Source of the DNA: Gelria sp.
GTDB lineage: Bacteria > Bacillota > Syntrophomonadia > Syntrophomonadales > Syntrophomonadaceae
Direction of reading: 5' to 3'
NCBI GenBank assembly: GCA_012839665.1
Contig: DUMX01000154.1
Coordinates: 1-17,524, forward strand
DNA length: 17,524 nt
Below the pieces are notes generated by a model. It had not been told where the DNA came from. It was given only the letters and a program-made list of their open reading frames with translations, and searched no databases. The position numbers and the translations under genes were made by a program. Within the stretch, counting starts at the first letter, position 1. Every line of letters begins with the position of its first letter. Positions 12,807 to 17,524 of this stretch are shown here, piece after piece.

Positions 12807-13766
12807 TTAATGCCCAAAATGCTGTTCACAAAATAACAAGGTCTCATCAATGGCATCCTCAATCGTTCCATTTGGCTTAAAACCAGTACTTTTTAATTTA
12901 TCAATGGAATAAAAAAGATGGGCAGGTACTGCTTCATCTGAATCGACAGGGGGTCTGATTATCTGAGGTTCACGTCCAAAAATATCTTGATATCTTTGGG
13001 CGATAATTTCGGCCAAATTTATAATGCTTAAAGGGTTTTCTCCACCCAGATTGAACAGACCGTCATCCAATGTGCTCTCTGGTAATTCCATAAAATGTTT
13101 GATGGCGGCACAGACATCTGCTATGTTGATAAAATCCCTCATTTGTAAACCGGCAGAACGTAGCTGCATTTTCCCGTTGCTTACAACCTGACGGCATAAG
13201 TCATTGGCTACCAGTGACCATCTATCAACCTGAGGATCGGCAGGGCTTCCCAAGGCATTTGATAGCCTGATTACTACACCTTGTAAGGCTTGTCGTGATA
13301 AGGCAGATAATACGAAGTCCTCTGCCACCCGATGAGTAATAGCATAAGGATGGACTGGTCTGGGCAAGGTGGCTTCGGTTATACTTCCTGCTAAAGGTGC
13401 CCCGTAAATATGTGCGGTAGACATATATATAAAACGTTTAACCCCTTCCTCCTCTGCGGCTCGAATCAGTTTTAATGTACCCATGCCATTTACAGCCAAA
13501 GCCCTTTCCGGTTCCCGGGCACTAATAATTTCATTCACAGCTGCCAGGTGTATTATACAATCTACATCCCGGCAAGCGGAACGGATTTGTTCATCATTCA
13601 ACAAATCCATATGTACTATTTCGCTGCTTGGTGAAGTAACAATAACCTTTTGGTTAACGAGCAAGGCTGTCGCTCTTACATAATGCTTATTATCCGCGGC
13701 TAATTCATTGACAATTCTTCCTCCCAGGTAACCTGTCCCTCCAGTTACTAAAACTTTTTTAATCAT
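12807..13766 (-). CDS. NAD-dependent epimerase/reductase of the extended SDR family
   Basis: The 319-residue product has the NAD(P)-binding TGGTGYLG (8-15), IIHLAA at 71-76, the active-site Ser116/Thr117 in YMSTAHIYG, and a Rossmann plus substrate-binding layout like UDP-galactose 4-epimerase. The catalytic YxxxK reads Tyr141-AIT-His145, with His where Lys is standard. In this operon it should act on the 4-keto sugar made by RfbG and modified by the cupin, most likely as a 4-ketoreductase, as RfbJ does for abequose. Its ATG overlaps the cupin gene stop as ATGA, so the two are translationally coupled. It is the last gene of the sugar operon. The exact product cannot be read from sequence. Confidence 0.85.
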   Translation of the reverse strand: MIKKVLVTGGTGYLGGRIVNELAADNKHYVRATALLVNQKVIVTSPSSEIVHMDLLNDEQIRSACRDVDCIIHLAAVNEIISAREPERALAVNGMGTLKLIRAAEEEGVKRFIYMSTAHIYGAPLAGSITEATLPRPVHPYAITHRVAEDFVLSALSRQALQGVVIRLSNALGSPADPQVDRWSLVANDLCRQVVSNGKMQLRSAGLQMRDFINIADVCAAIKHFMELPESTLDDGLFNLGGENPLSIINLAEIIAQRYQDIFGREPQIIRPPVDSDEAVPAHLFYSIDKLKSTGFKPNGTIEDAIDETLLFCEQHFGH

Positions 13767-14212
13767 CTGTGTTTAAGCCCCCAATCATAGGGGATTGATT
13801 TATCAAATGGGTCCAAGCGTTCAATTTCCTCGGAGTCATGTGGTATGGAGGCACAATTGGCCACAATGGCCATCTCTTGTCCAATTCCCTTGAAGCCATT
13901 CCAGACCAGAGGAGGGATAGTAACAAGTACATAGTTGTCCGGCCCCAGGAAAATCTCCTGAAGTTCTCCCCGGGTGGGACTGCCTTCCCGGTCGTCATAA
14001 AGAACCAGCTTGATGTTTCCATGAGGTACAGCGTAATTTAAGATCATTTTTTTATGAACATGCCATCCCTTTATGGCTCCCGGGTAAACACAAGAGAAAT
14101 AAATTTCCCCAAACTGCTGAAACACCGGGAAGTCACTGCGCAGCATGTGCATCACCTTACCCCGTTCGTCCAAAATCTGTTTCAGAGGGCTAATAATAAC
14201 ACCGTCAATCAT
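13763..14212 (-). CDS. RmlC-like cupin, probable CDP-4-keto-6-deoxyhexose epimerase
   Basis: The 149-residue product is a short member of the dTDP-4-dehydrorhamnose 3,5-epimerase family. The barrel shows FGEIYFSCVYPGAIKGWHVH with His51 at the place of the catalytic His of RmlC (RGLH there), LGPDNYVLVTIPPLVWNGF, and the C-terminal LDPF...IPYDW. It is about 30 residues shorter than RmlC, and the Tyr that acts as acid in RmlC seems to be missing in MAIVANCAS. It may therefore epimerise one carbon only or isomerise. Neighbouring rfbF and rfbG imply a CDP-linked substrate instead of the dTDP-linked one. The start codon follows the rfbG stop by two bases; the stop overlaps the SDR start. Confidence 0.82.
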   Translation of the reverse strand: MIDGVIISPLKQILDERGKVMHMLRSDFPVFQQFGEIYFSCVYPGAIKGWHVHKKMILNYAVPHGNIKLVLYDDREGSPTRGELQEIFLGPDNYVLVTIPPLVWNGFKGIGQEMAIVANCASIPHDSEEIERLDPFDKSIPYDWGLKHR

Positions 14213-14214
14213 AT

Positions 14215-15288
14215 TTACATCCCTCCACTAAATTCTTGAATTTGCCTCTTTATTAAATGCTCTGCACTAAGCCCATCAGCAACACCCTTATACCACTCCA
14301 CCGTCCTGGCGATGGTATTAGTAAAATCCCAACGCGGCCACCACTCCAGGACCTGGTTGGCTTTATCACAATTCAAATTCAACAGCCCGGCTTCATGCGG
14401 AGCGTTGCTGGCGGATGCTATCTTAATGCTGCCCTTTCCCCAGCAACCGAGCATCTCGCGGGTCAGTTCCTCCACCGTCCGTATCGATTCAATGCGGGGT
14501 CCAAAATTCCAAGAGCCGGAATACTTTTCAGGTTCCCGGTATTGTTTTACCGCCAGGAGCATGTACCCATAGAGCGGCTCCAGTACATGCTGCCAGGGCC
14601 GCCTGGCTCCTGGATTCCTTAATACAATGGGCTGATCAGCTTCCAACGCTCTAATGATATCCGGCACTATCCTGTCCGTGGCCCTATCACCACCCCCAAT
14701 TACATTGCCTGCTCTTACACTCGAAATCCCCAAATTCCTGCGTTGATAAAAGAAGGAATCCACATATGATGAAAATATAATTTCAGCGGCGGCTTTAGAT
14801 GCACTGTAAGGGTCGTGCCCTCCCAGGGCATCGTTTTCGCGGTATCCCCAAATCCATTCATTATTACGATAACACTTATCCGAGGTCACAAAAATCAGTG
14901 ACCGTATAGATGGTGTTGCTCTAACCGCTTCTAAAACATTTACAGACCCTCCTATATTTGTATCAGTAGTAAGCTTGGGATCTTCATATGAACGTCTGAC
15001 CAGGGATTGCGCCGCAAGGTGAAAGACAAACTCAGGCTGAAATTCTTGGAATACCTGGCTCATTTTTTCCAGGTTGCGAATATCCCCATCAACATGAGTA
15101 ATAACCTGGTCCAAGTTAAGGATTACAAAAAGCTGTTCTTCATCCTCGGGCGGCAATGCATAACCCATCACATCCGCACCCAATAAGTGCAGCCACAAGC
15201 TTAACCACGAACCCTTGAAACCTGTATCACCTGTAACCAAGACCCTTTTCCCTTTAAAAGCACCTAGCTCGGCTACCATATCATCCAT
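14215..15288 (-). CDS. rfbG: CDP-glucose 4,6-dehydratase
   Basis: RfbG converts CDP-glucose to CDP-4-keto-6-deoxyglucose with bound NAD, the entry step to CDP-deoxysugars of surface polysaccharides. The 357-residue product has VTGDTGFKGSWLSLWL (18-33), characteristic of this subfamily, FHLAAQSLVRRSY, the TSDKCY motif (135-140) and the catalytic pair Tyr161/Lys165 in YSASK, then RAGNVIGGGD and RPWQHVLEPL. Length is normal. GAGAGGGG about eight bases before the ATG at 15288 supports the start; an ATG three codons on is less well placed. It overlaps the end of rfbF by 16 bases and is followed after two bases by the cupin gene. Confidence 0.96.
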   Translation of the reverse strand: MDDMVAELGAFKGKRVLVTGDTGFKGSWLSLWLHLLGADVMGYALPPEDEEQLFVILNLDQVITHVDGDIRNLEKMSQVFQEFQPEFVFHLAAQSLVRRSYEDPKLTTDTNIGGSVNVLEAVRATPSIRSLIFVTSDKCYRNNEWIWGYRENDALGGHDPYSASKAAAEIIFSSYVDSFFYQRRNLGISSVRAGNVIGGGDRATDRIVPDIIRALEADQPIVLRNPGARRPWQHVLEPLYGYMLLAVKQYREPEKYSGSWNFGPRIESIRTVEELTREMLGCWGKGSIKIASASNAPHEAGLLNLNCDKANQVLEWWPRWDFTNTIARTVEWYKGVADGLSAEHLIKRQIQEFSGGM

Positions 15289-16055
15289 GGGGCTTCACCC
15301 CTCTCAAAATAGCCATTAAGTAAGATGTATTCCCTGGACGTGTCCATAGGGTGCCAGAATCCGTCGTGTTCATATACCATCATCTGCCCGTCTTTAACCA
15401 GTTTATTGATAGGCTCCCGCTCAAAAACCAAATCTTCTCTGTCACTCAAATAATCAAAGAGCTCCTGCCGGCACACAAAAAAGCCCCCATTAATCCAGCC
15501 TCCACTGGCTTGTGGTTTTTCATTAAACGCCCGCACCTGACCACTATCACCAATCATCATTTCGCCGAATCTTCCGGGAGGCCGTACCCCGGTTACCGTC
15601 AATATCTTGCCGTGGCTCTTATGAAAATCAACCAGCGCATCTAAATCTACATTGCTGACTCCGTCCCCGTAAGTCAACATAAAGTTTTCTTCTCCTTGCA
15701 AGTATTTTTTTACCCGCTTTACTCTTGCTCCCGTCATGGCATTTCTTCCGGTTTCGGCCAGGGTGATAGTCCAGTCATCTGACTCTTTTCCGTCATGATA
15801 TTGAACTGATGACCTGGAACCTATTGATATCGTTAAATCTTTTGTATAAGCTTCATAATTTAGAAAGAAATCCTTAATCATATATCCTTTATAGCCCAAA
15901 CAAAGTATAAAATCTTTATGGCCCCAGTGGGCATAGTATTTCATAATATGCCAGAGAATTGGGTAACCCCCGATAGGTATCATGGGCTTGGGTATATCTT
16001 CGGTTACATCTCTAATCCTGGTGCCAAAACCCCCACATAGAATAACAACTTTCAT
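15273..16055 (-). CDS. rfbF: glucose-1-phosphate cytidylyltransferase
   Basis: RfbF joins CTP and glucose 1-phosphate to CDP-glucose and releases pyrophosphate. The 260-residue product is of normal length and shows LCGGFGTRI (6-14), IPKPMIPIGGYPILWHIMKYY (21-41) with Lys23, LGYKGYMIKDFF, the metal-binding YGDG (129-132) and VTGVRPPGRFGEM. The ATG at 16055 follows a run of G (AGGGGGGG) with five bases between. The gene starts 23 bases after the glycosyltransferase stop and its own end is overlapped by rfbG. Together rfbF and rfbG identify the pathway as CDP- and not dTDP-linked. Confidence 0.96.
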   Translation of the reverse strand: MKVVILCGGFGTRIRDVTEDIPKPMIPIGGYPILWHIMKYYAHWGHKDFILCLGYKGYMIKDFFLNYEAYTKDLTISIGSRSSVQYHDGKESDDWTITLAETGRNAMTGARVKRVKKYLQGEENFMLTYGDGVSNVDLDALVDFHKSHGKILTVTGVRPPGRFGEMMIGDSGQVRAFNEKPQASGGWINGGFFVCRQELFDYLSDREDLVFEREPINKLVKDGQMMVYEHDGFWHPMDTSREYILLNGYFERGEAPWMIW

Positions 16056-16078
16056 ATTAACCCCCCCTGCCTTAAAAA

Positions 16079-17206
16079 TTATCTTACACCCGCCAAAGCT
16101 AGTGTCTCTTCAAGTCTTTCTATATCTATTAATATATCTTCGGTGAAAAGATGTGGATTAACGAAGTCCGATGATTGGGGACCACCAGAACTTAAATAAT
16201 AGTATTCTAAATCTAGTTGATTACTAAGTGCCCAATAACAGACATTAACGTAGTTGGGAGAAAAAAACTCTATGGCGATGGTACCCGGATTGCAAAACAC
16301 CAGATTGGTAAACCCGGCACCATGCGGACCTATGACTACCTTGGCCTCTGAAAAAAGTGCAGCCTTTTCGCGAATGCTAATAGATTCAAGAGCAAGTTTT
16401 TTAAACCCTAATGATTGCAATAGATGAGTAACCTGTTTTTCGTTTTTAACCCTTCGCCCTCCGGCCATTTCTCTAGTTATGTATATTCGTTCATACTTTG
16501 TACCACATTCTTTCTGCGGTAAAAATGTGTTCCTTAAAAAGGAACAAGAGGCATATGGCATAGAACATACTTCACCAGGGAATGAAGGATAAATGAGGTT
16601 TTTAGCCTTAATATATAAGTCCTGACTGGTAATGGTCATATCATGTGGAATGCCCAGGATGTCAAGGGTCTCTATTTGATAATCCCGCAGGCTTTCAGTA
16701 AGAATGTACCTGTCCACTTTAACGCCAGCACGTTCTAACAATTCCAAACGAGGTAATATGTCAAACATCCAGTGGTAATAACCACCAAAACCTGTTAATA
16801 CAGCTACAGTCTCCTCGTTTTCTTGTAGTTCCGGCAGCTCATACTTGGATAATGCCATATTGTCCTTAACCCCAAATTCACCAAAAATGTCAACCAAAAT
16901 CCTATCTTCGGATATCACCAGGTTTTTGTCACCCCAAAAACGGCCATTGGGAATTACTGCAACAAATGTTGGTGGTGATGTTTTTTCATAAGCTATTCTA
17001 AATTGCCGGTGAATCTGTTTATCAATGGTTTTAGGTTTTTTTCTTATTATGGTATGTTCAGGCTCAATATCTATGATTTGCACTGAAGTATCAGTAAATT
17101 TATTCAAATCAAACGGTCTGGCATGATCGTTTTTGGGGGAACCTATTCCCCCCGAATTGAGCGGTAAAGGGTGATTCCTCCCGCCTAAAATCACAGCTTT
17201 ATTCAT
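16079..17206 (-). CDS. GT61-type glycosyltransferase (DUF563)
   Basis: The 375-residue product carries the hallmarks of the DUF563/GT61 family: GGYYHWMFDILPRLELL (141-157), IYITREMAGGRRVKNE (241-256) and VIGPHGAGFTNLVFCNPGT (291-309). Members transfer sugars such as xylose or GlcNAc in eukaryotes; in bacteria they occur in capsule, LPS and other polysaccharide clusters. As first gene of the CDP-sugar operon it probably adds a sugar to a surface glycan, perhaps the one made by the downstream genes. No membrane segment is seen. The first 35 residues are low in recognisable similarity, and AAAGGAG directly abuts the ATG at 17206, which is unusually close; a GTG four codons later is an alternative start with overlong spacing (12 bases). 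Confidence 0.88.
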   Translation of the reverse strand: MNKAVILGGRNHPLPLNSGGIGSPKNDHARPFDLNKFTDTSVQIIDIEPEHTIIRKKPKTIDKQIHRQFRIAYEKTSPPTFVAVIPNGRFWGDKNLVISEDRILVDIFGEFGVKDNMALSKYELPELQENEETVAVLTGFGGYYHWMFDILPRLELLERAGVKVDRYILTESLRDYQIETLDILGIPHDMTITSQDLYIKAKNLIYPSFPGEVCSMPYASCSFLRNTFLPQKECGTKYERIYITREMAGGRRVKNEKQVTHLLQSLGFKKLALESISIREKAALFSEAKVVIGPHGAGFTNLVFCNPGTIAIEFFSPNYVNVCYWALSNQLDLEYYYLSSGGPQSSDFVNPHLFTEDILIDIERLEETLALAGVR

Positions 17207-17281
17207 CTCCTTTCCAAATAGAATGTTTAATTTTTAATGTTCTTTTTCTCCAAAGTTGACATGATAACTCACCTCATCTAG

Positions 17282-17311
17282 ATTATACCAACAGCTGTTT
17301 AAACAATTCAA
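17282..17311 (-). promoter_or_regulatory. promoter of the CDP-sugar operon
   Basis: On the minus strand TTGAAT (17306-17311) and TATAAT (17282-17287) are 18 bases apart, and TGG precedes the -10 as an extended -10. The spacer holds a perfect palindrome, AACAGCTGTT (17290-17299), which could be an operator. The leader to the GT61 start is about 70 bases. Confidence 0.6.
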
Positions 17312-17331
17312 TCTAACTGAAGTGACGTTTA

Positions 17332-17524
17332 AATAAAAATAGTGTGCTGGTAGCAGATATTATAGGTATAGCAAAGTTCAGTGGTAACCCAAAGTACGAG
17401 GTTAATTAAGAATTGAGAATTGAGAATTAAGAATTAGCGTGGAAATGCACCCTACGGGCACACAGCAGCTTTCGGTAGGAAGTGTAGGGAACGGCCCCTG
17501 TGCCGTTCCGTCATGTTGTCGTAA
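17332..17524 (-). repeat. modular intergenic repeat, copy 3, cut by window edge
   Basis: Read on the minus strand, its inner end carries GCTACCAGCAC as in copies 1 and 2. Bases 17342-17410 match the complement of 8410-8477 with few changes. Then come four 7-base tandem units (17409-17436), the 23-base GTGGAAATGCACCC... block (17439-17461), shared with 2201-2223, and a palindromic GGAACGG...CCGTTCC block (17482-17511), shared with 2370-2397. It runs off the window. Confidence 0.75.
17409..17436. repeat. four tandem 7-base units
   Basis: AGAATTG, AGAATTG, AGAATTA and AGAATTA follow one another without gaps. Copy 2 of the repeat family has only about one to two units at the matching place, so the number varies between copies. 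Confidence 0.8.

Larger units (their letters stand above)
17207..17524. other. gene-free stretch upstream of the sugar operon
   Basis: No gene is seen. The left part holds the operon leader and promoter (17282-17311) and the right part repeat copy 3 (from 17332). Confidence 0.6.

Noticed and set aside
13759..14022. 87-codon minus-strand open frame
   Set aside because: It is an out-of-frame shadow inside the cupin epimerase gene.
17409..17436. CRISPR-like array
   Set aside because: The 7-base units are adjacent without spacers, and no cas gene or typical 25-40-base repeat occurs in the window.
1..17524. tRNA and rRNA genes
   Set aside because: No cloverleaf with TTCGA-type T loop or rRNA-like segment was noticed in the gaps on either strand; a tRNAscan run would settle this.

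Overview
The window looks like chromosomal DNA of a spore-forming, Gram-positive anaerobe of the class Clostridia, possibly a Syntrophomonas- or Desulfotomaculum-like lineage. The evidence is a clear spoIIR gene with a sigma-F-like promoter, strong AGGAGG-type ribosome binding sites, a long L25/Ctc protein with an acidic tail, the gene order ispE / NTP-transferase / glmU / prs / rplY / pth, and a tungstate (TupABC) transporter of the kind common in tungsten-using anaerobes. Species cannot be fixed from sequence alone. Every gene but one lies on the minus strand, so the region is read from right to left.

Region 1 (17524 to about 12800) is a surface-sugar operon. A promoter near 17282-17311 precedes a GT61-type glycosyltransferase, glucose-1-phosphate cytidylyltransferase (rfbF), CDP-glucose 4,6-dehydratase (rfbG), a small RmlC-like cupin epimerase and an NAD-dependent SDR. 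Together they should make a CDP-6-deoxyhexose and transfer it. The 3-dehydrase needed for 3,6-dideoxy sugars is absent from the window.

Region 2 (about 12755 to 9926) is the tungstate transporter tupA-tupB-tupC. Upstream of tupA is a roughly 200-nt leader that folds on paper into a closing stem, a long hairpin and a GAAA-capped hairpin, followed by a terminator-like hairpin. It is a good candidate for a Moco/tungsten-cofactor riboswitch. A second terminator and a 91-bp palindromic element separate tupA from tupBC.

Region 3 holds the only plus-strand gene (9449-9925, unrecognised, TTG start). It ends in a bidirectional terminator shared with tupC. Next to it, divergently transcribed, is spoIIR.

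Region 4 (8234 to 2435) is a housekeeping block: ispE, a decayed fragment of a GntR-family regulator, a MobA-like nucleotidyltransferase, glmU, prs, rplY (ctc) and pth. A promoter, a terminator and a structured leader divide it into sub-units.

Region 5 (1835 to 1) has a one-domain lumazine-binding protein followed by a zinc-ribbon/helical/seven-bladed WD40 protein and perhaps the start of another gene.

Three long gene-free stretches (1836-2434, 8235-8620, 17207-17524) carry copies of one modular intergenic repeat family. Two other intergenic spots (6189-6294, 11427-11517) carry palindromic elements that share a 12-bp core.
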